Below are positions 1 through 8,448 of a stretch of DNA of 21,898 bases, one piece after another (the first letter of the stretch is position 1; every line of letters begins with the position of its first letter). This stretch comes from a virus: IMG/VR virus record IMGVR_UViG_3300037963_001753, positions 1 to 21,898 of that record. The stretch is one strand, 5' to 3'. Made by a program: the position numbers and the translations under genes. The notes beneath the pieces were generated by a model. The model made no database searches. It saw nothing but the letters and a program-made list of their open reading frames with translations, and was not told where the DNA came from.

Positions 1-3000
1 TTTATTAAACTGAAGATCAAAAAAGTCTGCTAAAGTTTTTTCAACCTCTACTACATGTTCAAGCAAAGCTTTTTGGGTACTCGGATCAAAGTTTACATCC
101 TTCAACATTTGTTTAGTGTAATCAATTAGCTTATTTACAAAGCGCATTAGCTCTACACCAAGATCCCTTAAAGGTCTTTCTTTAGTAGGGTCGACATTTT
201 TCCTGTCTGTCCTGACAGATTCAAAAAAAGATTCTGTAGTGAAACGCCCTTTGCGGAGTTGTATCACTTGCCGAACAAACTCGTAAACAATATTAGCAGC
301 AAATAAATCAGATCCCCTAGTCTGTTGTTTGTTTATAATTTTTAATGCTTCGTCTATAAATCTCGGAGAAGTACGATCTAGCTCATTAATTTTACGTAAC
401 ATTCTGTCTGCTTGCTGCCACCTCATATCAGGATCTTTGTAATACATATACTCACCAGCAGCGTCTACTATTTGTTCATTCGTCATATCCATGAACAATC
501 CCTCCATTCTTTTTTTATAAAAAGCACTGAACTCATAAGGCTTTTCAGCTTCTTTACGTCCTTTTATAGAGGATAAAAACTCTTGTCGAATAACAAATTG
601 TTCGTTAGCATGAATTAATTCTTCGGAAATTACACTATACAATGTGTTTTTCCGCTCACCTAACCGAACCTTACTTAGATCACCACTCTGCTGGTCAGGG
701 TTAATCGTGAGTATAATAGACCCTGCGGGAGATATATACTTCCGATTGCCAACCTTTCTCGCCTTTATAAGTAACTCAGAGCTTGTACTCCCTTGTTGAC
801 TAAGCCTTAAATTTTTTCCCGTTCCCGTTAAAATGACTCCAATTTTGTTTAACTTTTCTTTATTACCTTGAGTCCACTGTTTAATTGCTTTTATAACACC
901 TTCTTTTGTTGCTAACTCTTCTTCAGAAACCGTAATGAAATCTTTTTCTTCAGTTCTTGATAAACCTATTCCAATATTTTTAGGGGGTTTTACTGGGTCA
1001 CTCCAAAGATTAGTCCCATACTCAAACTCTCCAGGCAAATAAGTTCCCCGTGGTTTGGGTTCTGGTTCAGCGTCTGGTTCTGGTTCAGCGTCTGGTTCTG
1101 GTTCAGCGTCTGGTTCTGACTTACCCTTGTTCGGATCTTTACCAATCCAAACACCGTCTTCATTTAGTATACCTAATAGTGTTCCGTCTTTAGCTACGTT
1201 AAAGTCTGGGCTTTGTCTAGCGAAGTTTAAATACTCAAACGGAATAACTGGTGGGCTGTTGTTCTCTGGATCGTTTAAAAATTGTTGTAGCTGTTCTATA
1301 TAAATACTTGTTTCCTCTATAGTATTCTCCACAGGGATCTCATCTAAAGGAACTTCAGGTATGTCAGGTTCAGTAGGTTGATCGGTTACCTCTGTAGTCT
1401 GCTCTCTAGCAGCTTGTGTAAATCGCTTACGTAACTCTTCCGCACTCAATGGAGATCCATTCTTCTGCAAATCAGTGATAGCTTTTTCTATTTCCCCAGA
1501 AAGAAATAGGTCAGGGTTTACTGTAGATACACCACGAAGCTTATTAATAGCATCTCTTGAAGCACTTAGAGCAGGGACAGTTCCACCCATAACAGCACCA
1601 ATCTGAGCTGCATGGAACGCTTGCATGATCTTATCTCTCAATGGAGTCTTCTCATCGAGCGCAGAGTCTTGGACAAATGAGTTAACAAATTCGTCCACTC
1701 CTTCTTCGATACCTTCGTTCAACGCATTGGTCATAATCCCTGTAGGGATCAATGACTTTTGAAGTTCGTTGCCTCTTCTTTTAATATACTTCGCTAAAAA
1801 CTCTGCGTGTACCCCACCGCCAACGTCAGTGCCAGCAATTTTATTTAGCACTCTTTTCATGTTGCCGTAAGACATTCCACGTAACAAAACATCTTCGACA
1901 CCACCACGACCAATAGCACTCATGCCAGCGACAATAGATCCAGTCAACGCACCAGCCAGCAATGAATGGCCTAACGCTTTGTCATGCTTCTCTTCATGGG
2001 ACATATCATCAGGCAAAGCTCCGTAGATCGTACCATACATTCCCCCAGCACTTCTATTAGCTGCCGTTAAAAACATACTAGACCGAATGTTGTATCGGTT
2101 TTGGACTAGTTTGTTGTACGCATTTATCGCTGCGGTTGCTCCTTCCTTACCTGACTTATCAATTAAATTCTTAGCAATCTTTATTTCGACTGCTTCTTTT
2201 ACTGACTTACCTGCGGGTACTGTAAACAAACTCCCGACAGCAAGCTTTGCTAAACCTTTGTTAGTTGCCCTTGCTGTAACCCCTGCACCTGTTTTAGCTG
2301 ACGCAAGCATCCCTCCACCGACTCCAGTAAAACGTGATATCAAAGCAGTGGCTGCTAGGTCGGTAACCATAGGAGCTACCGTTGTTGTTATGTCATACCC
2401 TAGCCCTAGCTTGTCTCCAAAGATAGCACCTAACTTCTTTCTCTGTGACTGCTTTCTTTGTTGAGCTACTAAGTAATCTGCTGACTTTTCTCTACCCAAC
2501 AAAGCGGCAAACGAATGTCCAAACCCAAGAACTGCATCTCCTACGGAGCTTTTAAATCCTTCAATCCTATTTGAAACAGCCTTGTAGTTTACTTTCTTTG
2601 CAATAAAGTCATCAATAAAGTCAACTGTGTTATTGTTCCAAGCCCCAGGATTATTTGCTTTTGCAGCATCCCAACTTTTTTCAGTAGCTTTGAACTCAGT
2701 AAATAAAGTATCGAACTCATCAACTCGCCCTTGCATAAACAGTTTTCTCTGCTCTTTGAGCATTTCTTTCTGGCTATCACTAAGTCTGTCATCAGCTTCT
2801 ACGGCTGCATCAAACCTCTTACGTTGTGACATGAGATTGGGGTGAGCAATAACGCTACCCATATCAGTAATCCTAATATTTTTCTTGTCATCTTTAGGGT
2901 CATCGAAGTATTGAAATACACCCTGTAAGTTTGCGTGTCGAGTTGCAATCTCTTTTAAAACACTTTTGATTCTCTCTTCAGAGTAAGTAAACTCTTGCCC

Positions 3001-3951
3001 TAGCAAGCCACGTATTTGATCCTCTGTTTCTACTCCTTGTAAATTTTTCTGTTTGATATACCTATCAAGTAAAAGTTTCTGTACTTTTTCTAGTCCCTCT
3101 CCTTTATCTTCTGCTGTAATAATTTGATCAATACTTTCTGGCCCCTTATCTTCAAACTCTTTTTTAGTTTTAGCGAACCAAGAGTCTGAGGGCTTTATAC
3201 CTTTATACGATTCTAAATCTAAATAAGAAGTTATTAAGTCATTGATCGGCTTGTCTTCTTTGTCTGCCTCTTCTTTTAAAAGTTCATTGAATATTGCGTT
3301 GATCTCATCGTCTTGTCTTATTTGGAAGTTTGTTCTCCCACCCATACCAGCAGACTCTAATCCTTTAGATACTTGCCATAAGTCTCTAGGATCTAATACA
3401 CCACGACCCACAGCTTCTATTGCAGCTCTTTCAGATTGAACTCTTCCAGCACCTTCAAAGTCTTGCTGACCATAATTACCACTACGAACAACACCAAAAC
3501 CTTCTTTCATGGTTATGGTTGCGTATGGGATATCACCTGTATTTAAAAGAATTTCACGAGCTTTATTTGAAGCGTCTAGCTTCTGATCGAAATTACTATT
3601 TAGAAACAGGTTCGCTGCTTGCTCTCCTTGCGTGGCTCTAACTAACTCGATGTCGTCATCAATCGACCTGTTACTAAACGCTGAAGAATTAGAAGCTATC
3701 TGTTGATACTCTTCGTCAGACACTTCTCTGTCCCCAACGATTTGATCTGCATAAAACTCCATCAAAGAAGTCTCTACTTCTTCTGTTAGTTCACCACGTT
3801 TAAAAAACGAAGTTCTAAGATAGTCTACGTAGGAAGGTAGCTTTTCTTCAAAACTTAATGACTCATCACTAAACTGTGTGTTCCAGTCATCAAATGAGTA
3901 AATAGGATCTGAGAGATCAACGGGTGAATCAATAGTGCTGGGATCTGCCAC
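1..3951 (-). CDS. Giant phage virion/polyvalent-like protein, partial (C-terminus outside window)
   Basis: The leftward frame is open from just after the stop of the 421-aa gene to the window edge, giving at least 1317 codons. The first usable start is GTG at 3951-3949 (ATT at 3957-3955 is an alternative); the first ATG is only about 70 codons in, so I take the GTG. The N-terminal third is charged and helical. Around residues 520-560 and 655-680 lie glycine/alanine-rich hydrophobic stretches that could enter a membrane. Near residues 946-963 a proline/acidic linker repeats the unit PDAEPE. At residues 1110-1115 the motif EELIHA resembles a HExxH metallopeptidase site with the first histidine replaced by glutamate. 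Phage proteins of this size next to the terminase are often internal proteins ejected with the DNA, or polyvalent proteins; that role is inferred from size, position and composition. I recognise no lytic transglycosylase motif. Confidence 0.75.
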   Translation of the reverse strand, partial: MADPSTIDSPVDLSDPIYSFDDWNTQFSDESLSFEEKLPSYVDYLRTSFFKRGELTEEVETSLMEFYADQIVGDREVSDEEYQQIASNSSAFSNRSIDDDIELVRATQGEQAANLFLNSNFDQKLDASNKAREILLNTGDIPYATITMKEGFGVVRSGNYGQQDFEGAGRVQSERAAIEAVGRGVLDPRDLWQVSKGLESAGMGGRTNFQIRQDDEINAIFNELLKEEADKEDKPINDLITSYLDLESYKGIKPSDSWFAKTKKEFEDKGPESIDQIITAEDKGEGLEKVQKLLLDRYIKQKNLQGVETEDQIRGLLGQEFTYSEERIKSVLKEIATRHANLQGVFQYFDDPKDDKKNIRITDMGSVIAHPNLMSQRKRFDAAVEADDRLSDSQKEMLKEQRKLFMQGRVDEFDTLFTEFKATEKSWDAAKANNPGAWNNNTVDFIDDFIAKKVNYKAVSNRIEGFKSSVGDAVLGFGHSFAALLGREKSADYLVAQQRKQSQRKKLGAIFGDKLGLGYDITTTVAPMVTDLAATALISRFTGVGGGMLASAKTGAGVTARATNKGLAKLAVGSLFTVPAGKSVKEAVEIKIAKNLIDKSGKEGATAAINAYNKLVQNRYNIRSSMFLTAANRSAGGMYGTIYGALPDDMSHEEKHDKALGHSLLAGALTGSIVAGMSAIGRGGVEDVLLRGMSYGNMKRVLNKIAGTDVGGGVHAEFLAKYIKRRGNELQKSLIPTGIMTNALNEGIEEGVDEFVNSFVQDSALDEKTPLRDKIMQAFHAAQIGAVMGGTVPALSASRDAINKLRGVSTVNPDLFLSGEIEKAITDLQKNGSPLSAEELRKRFTQAAREQTTEVTDQPTEPDIPEVPLDEIPVENTIEETSIYIEQLQQFLNDPENNSPPVIPFEYLNFARQSPDFNVAKDGTLLGILNEDGVWIGKDPNKGKSEPDAEPEPDAEPEPDAEPEPKPRGTYLPGEFEYGTNLWSDPVKPPKNIGIGLSRTEEKDFITVSEEELATKEGVIKAIKQWTQGNKEKLNKIGVILTGTGKNLRLSQQGSTSSELLIKARKVGNRKYISPAGSIILTINPDQQSGDLSKVRLGERKNTLYSVISEELIHANEQFVIRQEFLSSIKGRKEAEKPYEFSAFYKKRMEGLFMDMTNEQIVDAAGEYMYYKDPDMRWQQADRMLRKINELDRTSPRFIDEALKIINKQQTRGSDLFAANIVYEFVRQVIQLRKGRFTTESFFESVRTDRKNVDPTKERPLRDLGVELMRFVNKLIDYTKQMLKDVNFDPSTQKALLEHVVEVEKTLADFFDLQFNK
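1061..1114. repeat. 18-bp tandem repeat, three perfect copies
   Basis: The unit TCTGGTTCAGCGTCTGGT occurs three times head to tail. It lies inside the giant leftward gene and encodes a Pro-Asp-Ala-Glu-Pro-Glu linker. Such in-frame repeats vary easily in copy number by slippage. Confidence 0.9.
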
Positions 3952-3960
3952 GACAATGGT

Positions 3961-5226
3961 TTATTCTGGTTTTGGTTTTATATTAGCTATCTGGTTTATT
4001 CTATTTCTACTCCTCATACTTGGCATAACAGACCTAGTTGTCGTTGTGATTGATTGAGGTAGTGTTCCTCCAGATGAAAGTTCTAACGCAAGTGACTCTG
4101 CTTCTCGTATAGCTTTTTGTGCCGCAGCAACAGTGCTATCTGTAGCATTCCGACTTCCAAAATCTGAACCCATTGATTTACTAGCTTCACCACCAGCGGC
4201 TGACACATCGCTTTTCAAGCCCTCTTGAAGCTCAACGAAAGAAGGAATTACTTTTGGGTCAATACCTAAAGTACGAGCCAGTAGCTCAACTTGGTTAGCT
4301 ACATCTTGTACAGTAGTAATTTTAACTGAACCTTCTATTAGCTTAGACATCGACTTATTAAGTGAAGTAATCTTATTAGTTATTAACTGATTCCTAACTT
4401 TATTCCTATTAGTAGACTGATTTAAATCTCTAGCATCTCTAGCAATAATCTTCAAAGCTTCTTTCTCTGACTCAGGTAATCCCTCGATAGACTCAATGCC
4501 AGAAACAGAATTACTTCTGATGGCAGCGTCTAACGCTATTTGCTGCATCGGATCAAGAGCTTCTTCTCTTGATTTGATTAGCAAAGAATTAGGAATAATA
4601 TTTAATGCGTCTTTAGCTAAGTCAGAACCTTCTTTAGTTCCAAAAAACTTGGGCTTACTTCTTATATATTTAGAAGCCTCTAGGTATTTTTGAGAAGGTT
4701 TTAAAGAGTCGTTAGTTAAAATCTGATCTAAAGCAGAAGCCGCTTCTGGAACCATTGCCTCAGTCTCTCGCTGCTCTCGCATTTTTTTCTGGTTTTCTTC
4801 CAATAACCTTTGCTGCTCTTGAAAAGCAGCATCACTAGCACGTATCCCTTGTAAGGCAGATCTCTCTTTAATGCTTCTGTCAGAGATGTTATCAAACTCT
4901 GCACCATAAGTTGTTGAGATCATTTTCTTTTGATCTTGTGGTAGACCAGATGCTGCTAAATTCCCAAAGAATGCCTGGCGTAGTGGGGCAATATCTTTTT
5001 CATAATCAAAACTTGGGTCAGAAGAAGCAACTCTAGCTGCGTTAGCTAACTCGCCAGCAAACCTTTGCTCTGCACGAAAGGCAGGAGTCATTATAGATGG
5101 TTCATTTAGACGAGCTGTTTCAGCAGCCGCAAACATTTTACCAGCTTCTCCTGAGTAGCCCTTCTTACGAAGTCTCCGAGCTGCTCGTTTTATCTTAGAA
5201 GATTCTCTTCCTACGGGTACAGCCAT
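3961..5226 (-). CDS. Helical phage protein of unknown function, 421 aa (possible internal virion protein)
   Basis: I do not recognise a family. The protein starts with a short basic stretch (KIKRAARRLRKKGYSG) and is then almost entirely helical and charged, with a coiled-coil-like Gln/Glu-rich segment at roughly residues 134-155 (FQEQQRLLEENQKKMREQ). The C-terminal 80 residues are rich in Ser, Thr and Ala and end in Lys-Pro-Lys-Pro-Glu. No transmembrane segment or enzyme motif is visible. The ATG follows the stop of the 428-aa gene by two bases, and its own stop is in frame with, and 9 bases before, the GTG of the giant gene, so the three are surely co-translated. Position and composition suit an internal core, scaffold or ejection protein; this is inference only. 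Confidence 0.8.
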   Translation of the reverse strand: MAVPVGRESSKIKRAARRLRKKGYSGEAGKMFAAAETARLNEPSIMTPAFRAEQRFAGELANAARVASSDPSFDYEKDIAPLRQAFFGNLAASGLPQDQKKMISTTYGAEFDNISDRSIKERSALQGIRASDAAFQEQQRLLEENQKKMREQRETEAMVPEAASALDQILTNDSLKPSQKYLEASKYIRSKPKFFGTKEGSDLAKDALNIIPNSLLIKSREEALDPMQQIALDAAIRSNSVSGIESIEGLPESEKEALKIIARDARDLNQSTNRNKVRNQLITNKITSLNKSMSKLIEGSVKITTVQDVANQVELLARTLGIDPKVIPSFVELQEGLKSDVSAAGGEASKSMGSDFGSRNATDSTVAAAQKAIREAESLALELSSGGTLPQSITTTTRSVMPSMRSRNRINQIANIKPKPE

Positions 5227-5228
5227 AA

Positions 5229-6515
5229 TTACTTCTTGGTTTTTTCTTTATCTTTATCTTGTTTTACTTGTTGAAGCACTGCCCCACGATTAGGATTCAT
5301 GAGACTTGATACTTGAGCGGGAGTTGCATTCCTCAACCCAGAGGACTTCATAAACCTTGCTAAGTTCCTACCTCTTTGAGCAGATGTTGGCATTCCTCGA
5401 CTACTTTCGTATACAGGTTGGTCTAACTTCTCTTCAAGAAATTGTTTAGCTTCAGCACGATCAATGTCTCTACGTCTTTCTTGTGCCGCTGCCCTGTTAT
5501 TTCTAACATAGTTATTAAACTGTTCCGCAGTCACCCCAAGTTTTCTAGCTTTACCGAAAAGCTGTTGTGCAGCTCCACGGTTTTTTCTAAAGTAGTCAGG
5601 GTCTTGCGTCATCAAGTCATCCATCTGTGCAGCTATATCATATTTCTGATTAAGGATGTCGTCTTCACGTTTCTTTGCAGCGGCCTCCTTGTCTTCTACA
5701 GGAGGAGTAGGTGTTTGTTCTGTTGGTTCAGGTTGCTGTTCAGTTTTACCTGTTGAAGCCTCTCCTTCACCTTCACCTTTACCTTTACCTTCACCAAGAA
5801 GTGACTCAACTTTCTTTTTATTTTTATCTTTAGGTTTATCTTCACCTTTATCTTTAAGTTGCTGTTCAGCTTCTTCGAGTTCTTTATTAGTTGGGTTAGC
5901 CATAGAAAGTCCACCCAACCCAACATTTGCCACTTTTCCTTTAAACCCTTTTCCACCTATTCCTAGTGGGTTTACTCGTGCGTCGCTAAGTTCTTGAGCC
6001 TTTTTAGCTTTACCTTGTGCTGTTTTTACAGATGCCCTTCCTTGTTCCCTTGTTTTCTTTAGAACATCTTTTTTACTCGCTAATTCAGAAGAAGCATCTT
6101 CTACCCTCTGTGATTTACTGGGAGATCCTAGTCCTGGGGTTCTTTGCTGTTCTACACCAACTTTTTTCTGCGCTTGTTCTACAGATTCTTTAGCCCCTTT
6201 ATACTGAGAGGCCGAAGTTTGTCTAGCTTTTTTAAGTTGATCAGCCGTTTCTTGTACCGCTTTTGTCGGTTTGTTTGACAATTTAAAAGGCACTTTTCCT
6301 GCTTTTGCTAGTTTTGTAGCTGTGACTCCTTGGCCAAGCCCAGGAATCATTGCTATTGCGGAAGTCCCAGCCTTATCAAATTCACCTTCAGCTGCGTACC
6401 ACAAAGCGTTAGCAGCGTCAGCAAGATTACCTATTGCTGGGAATGTCCCCGCAACGTCAAGAGCTGTATGACCATTTTCTGAAACCCAATCGAATGCTTG
6501 TTTTAAAAAACCCAT
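5229..6515 (-). CDS. Unknown phage protein, 428 aa, with hydrophobic Gly-rich N-terminus and Lys/Glu-rich middle
   Basis: Residues about 18-66 form a Gly/Ala-rich, moderately hydrophobic stretch with the motifs FPAIGNLADAANALWYAA and AIAMIPGLGQG. Similar IPGIG...AD..NA.. stretches are known to me from pre-toxin regions of polymorphic toxins and from phage structural proteins; this is a resemblance, not an assignment. Residues about 75-190 are Lys/Gln-rich helix. The middle (about 210-285) is low-complexity Lys/Glu/Gly then Pro/Thr/Gln. The C-terminal third is charged and helical. There is no signal peptide. It is the first gene after the palindrome-rich gap behind the terminase, and the 421-aa gene follows it after two bases. 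No Shine-Dalgarno site precedes the ATG (upstream is TTTAAATTTAAGTATT). A membrane-active internal virion protein is a plausible guess. Confidence 0.8.
   Translation of the reverse strand: MGFLKQAFDWVSENGHTALDVAGTFPAIGNLADAANALWYAAEGEFDKAGTSAIAMIPGLGQGVTATKLAKAGKVPFKLSNKPTKAVQETADQLKKARQTSASQYKGAKESVEQAQKKVGVEQQRTPGLGSPSKSQRVEDASSELASKKDVLKKTREQGRASVKTAQGKAKKAQELSDARVNPLGIGGKGFKGKVANVGLGGLSMANPTNKELEEAEQQLKDKGEDKPKDKNKKKVESLLGEGKGKGEGEGEASTGKTEQQPEPTEQTPTPPVEDKEAAAKKREDDILNQKYDIAAQMDDLMTQDPDYFRKNRGAAQQLFGKARKLGVTAEQFNNYVRNNRAAAQERRRDIDRAEAKQFLEEKLDQPVYESSRGMPTSAQRGRNLARFMKSSGLRNATPAQVSSLMNPNRGAVLQQVKQDKDKEKTKK
5765..5794. repeat. Hexanucleotide tandem repeat CTTYAC, five copies
   Basis: Five consecutive CTTCAC/CTTTAC units lie inside the 428-aa gene and encode alternating Gly with Lys or Glu (GEGKGKGEGE on the minus strand). 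A Lys-rich A/T-simple stretch follows at about 5815-5860. It is probably a slippage-generated linker. Confidence 0.8.
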
Positions 6516-6547
6516 AATACTTAAATTTAAAGTAATAAAGTTAAGGT

Positions 6548-6587
6548 TTTTATACGGGAAGTCAACGTAGGATTGGGTCGTATAAAA
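6548..6587. repeat. 9-bp inverted repeat, 22-nt loop
   Basis: Left arm TTTTATACG (6548-6556) and right arm CGTATAAAA (6579-6587) are perfect reverse complements. The arms abut the next palindrome directly. The function is unknown; a protein-binding dyad or a weak stem-loop is possible. Confidence 0.6.
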
Positions 6588-6601
6588 GTCTTATGTAAGA
6601 C
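6588..6601. repeat. 6-bp palindrome with 2-nt centre
   Basis: GTCTTA (6588-6593), TG, TAAGAC (6596-6601). On the leftward transcript it is followed by TTTT. It is too weak a stem for a confident terminator and looks more like an operator-sized dyad. Confidence 0.5.
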
Positions 6602-6642
6602 AGTTACTAATTAATTATGTTTTATGTAATTAATTAGTAACT
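6602..6642. repeat. Perfect 16-bp inverted repeat, 9-nt loop
   Basis: Left arm AGTTACTAATTAATTA (6602-6617) pairs without mismatch to 6627-6642; the loop is TGTTTTATG. It lies 17 bases after the terminase stop in the leftward direction. The stem is A/T-rich and no T-run follows immediately, so it is not a textbook intrinsic terminator. A 16-bp perfect stem is unlikely by chance in a sequence this short, so I regard it as functional, with function unknown. Confidence 0.85.
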
Positions 6643-6658
6643 AGGTAAAGAAAAACTT

Positions 6659-8416
6659 TTACCCAAGGGGGTCATCAGATAAAATTGATGTAAGTTTTTT
6701 CATACTTCTTACTGGCCCTCGTTTGTAAGAAGCACCTTCTATCGGTTCAGCAGCGACTAAATTATGGCGTTGTCTAGCAAGATCCAAGCAAAGAAATGCG
6801 GCATCAGCTAAGTCTGGACTACTACCAAAGCGAGATTTAAACTCTACTTTCGGCTCTATTTTAACACGCAAAGAACCACTTTTTACCATTTCATACTTTC
6901 TAGAAGTCATTTCTTTAGCTAATTCACCGCTTATACCGTATAGTTGTTTAGTCCTAATGAGTTCTTTTCCTACCCACCACAGCTCAGATACTCGATTCAT
7001 GTACGTATCACGGCCTACATTCTTAGAGTTGACTGAAACTTTTTTCTCAGAAGCTTTACCACCAAATGAAACACGTAAAAACTGATCAGACCACTCACCT
7101 GCAAGTACATCGCAGAAAGGTGCGCCAGCTCCTGTTGCGTCTACGGCTATGTTTTCAGGGGCTATTTTCCTTTTTATACAAATGTCCTTCACCTGCCTCA
7201 CAATCTGATAAGTCCTGGGAAGCGACTTGTTGGTGGCATCGTCGATAAGGTGTACCGCTTCTTCAAACTGACAGACAAATTGACCATTTGTGTCATATCC
7301 TACTAGACCAGTATATAAAATCGTCCTGTCTCCACCGTTGGTAAAAGCTGGGTCAAGCCCAGCAATAGCAACTGGCTCACCGACCCATGACGCATGACTC
7401 ATTGATCCTGAGTTACTTAACTCTGATTCAGTGTATATGGCATCCGTCTCATCGCTATCGAAGAAGACAGCCCTGACCATTCGCATATAACCTCTAGAGT
7501 TTTCTCCAAGCAAATCTCTATCTTCAGAGATCTTTTCCTCAGTTGGTAGCCAAGGGAACTTAACTTCACCTGCTAATATGTTTGGGCTTCTTTCTCCATC
7601 AAACCTGACATAAGTACCTCCCCATTTAGTAATCCAAGTGTCATCAATCTCATGGTTTACGCTAGACCACCCGTCTGCTGGCTGACTCCAAGAACCAAAT
7701 GCGTCAAACCTACTGTTGGGGTTCGACATACCTATTAAATGAAACTCAGGGTTTTTTGAAAGGTTGGATAGACCAGCTTGTAGAATAGCTTCACTAAGTT
7801 CACTAAGCTCATCACATATAAGAAAAACTCGTTTCTGTTTAATACCTATAAACTTTCCTACAGCTTCCCTTGTTTTTGATTTTTCTGCTGCAATTAGAGA
7901 TAAACCAGCACGTTCAATCAAAGTACCTTGCTCTGTTAAGTACGCTACGTTACCAATAGAGTCTCGAATCTTTAAAGGGAAGTTGTCTATTACAGCTAGT
8001 AATCCAATAACAGAACCCCATATACGTTTACGAGCCTCTCTCAAAGTCGTTGAAGTTAAAAGGATTAGAGTATTCTGAGGATCTGCCATCCAATTTAATA
8101 TTCCCCAAGCGGCCATTGTATGTGACTTACCACTATTAGCTGCACCTCCAATAGCTACATACTTATTTGCTATAACAGCCTGAATCATTTCTACTGCCCA
8201 GGGGTGCTTTACCATCATTGGCTCTGGAAGATCTTCTCGATTCCAAAGCTCATCACATAACCGCCAAAAATAATATTCTTTTGCTTTAGCTTTTTTGTGG
8301 TTAGCCAATCCGTAGAGTAAAGCAGTGTTTAAGTTACACCAAGGGATAACCATCCCTCCAACATTGGTTGTATTGTTTTCTATAAAAGGCTCAAACGCTT
8401 TTTGTTTACGAGTCAT
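6659..8416 (-). CDS. terL: Terminase large subunit (ATPase and nuclease of DNA packaging)
   Basis: This is the motor that cuts the replicated concatemer and pumps DNA into the prohead. At 585 aa it has the usual two-domain layout. ATPase: Walker A-type loop GGAANSGKS at residues 90-98, Walker B VFLICDE with D202 and E203, coupling motif GMSNPN at 229-234. Nuclease (RNase H fold): acidic residues D355 in IAGLDPAF, D426 in IAVDATGAG, and D535/D538 in SSPDLADAA. It is the first gene of the leftward unit; a probable small terminase subunit starts 40 bases away on the other strand. A TAGACA/TATTTT promoter-like pair with 16-bp spacing sits just upstream. No Shine-Dalgarno site is seen. Confident assignment from complete motifs. 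Confidence 0.95.
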   Translation of the reverse strand: MTRKQKAFEPFIENNTTNVGGMVIPWCNLNTALLYGLANHKKAKAKEYYFWRLCDELWNREDLPEPMMVKHPWAVEMIQAVIANKYVAIGGAANSGKSHTMAAWGILNWMADPQNTLILLTSTTLREARKRIWGSVIGLLAVIDNFPLKIRDSIGNVAYLTEQGTLIERAGLSLIAAEKSKTREAVGKFIGIKQKRVFLICDELSELSEAILQAGLSNLSKNPEFHLIGMSNPNSRFDAFGSWSQPADGWSSVNHEIDDTWITKWGGTYVRFDGERSPNILAGEVKFPWLPTEEKISEDRDLLGENSRGYMRMVRAVFFDSDETDAIYTESELSNSGSMSHASWVGEPVAIAGLDPAFTNGGDRTILYTGLVGYDTNGQFVCQFEEAVHLIDDATNKSLPRTYQIVRQVKDICIKRKIAPENIAVDATGAGAPFCDVLAGEWSDQFLRVSFGGKASEKKVSVNSKNVGRDTYMNRVSELWWVGKELIRTKQLYGISGELAKEMTSRKYEMVKSGSLRVKIEPKVEFKSRFGSSPDLADAAFLCLDLARQRHNLVAAEPIEGASYKRGPVRSMKKLTSILSDDPLG

Positions 8417-8420
8417 AAAC

Positions 8421-8448
8421 TTGAATATTTACTAAAAAATAGTACAAT
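8421..8448 (+). promoter_or_regulatory. Putative rightward sigma70-type promoter of the replication module
   Basis: TTGAAT (8421-8426), 16-bp spacer, TACAAT (8443-8448; five of six consensus bases). The expected transcription start is around 8455, two bases before the TTG start of the next gene, which would make the mRNA essentially leaderless. Confidence 0.5.

Larger units (their letters stand above)
6516..6658. other. Palindrome-dense intergenic gap after the terminase gene
   Basis: This is the longest gene-free stretch in the window. It holds three inverted repeats packed end to end between 6548 and 6642, described as separate entries. In the leftward direction a TTGACT (6570-6565 region) could be a -35 box, but I see no good -10 at the right distance. 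It may carry a terminator or RNA-processing site between terminase and virion genes, a packaging recognition site, or a regulatory element. Confidence 0.6.

Noticed and set aside
1055-1303. An 82-codon frame with Gly-Ser-Ala repeats on the plus strand
   Set aside because: The repeats are the antisense reading of the Pro-Asp-Ala-Glu-Pro-Glu linker in the giant leftward gene.
2087-2464. A 125-codon plus-strand frame with hydrophobic stretches
   Set aside because: It is antisense to the hydrophobic part of the giant protein; that open frame runs uninterrupted through here.
5656-5997. A 113-codon plus-strand frame rich in Ser and Pro
   Set aside because: It is antisense to the low-complexity Lys/Glu/Pro region of the 428-aa gene; the composition follows from the repeats.
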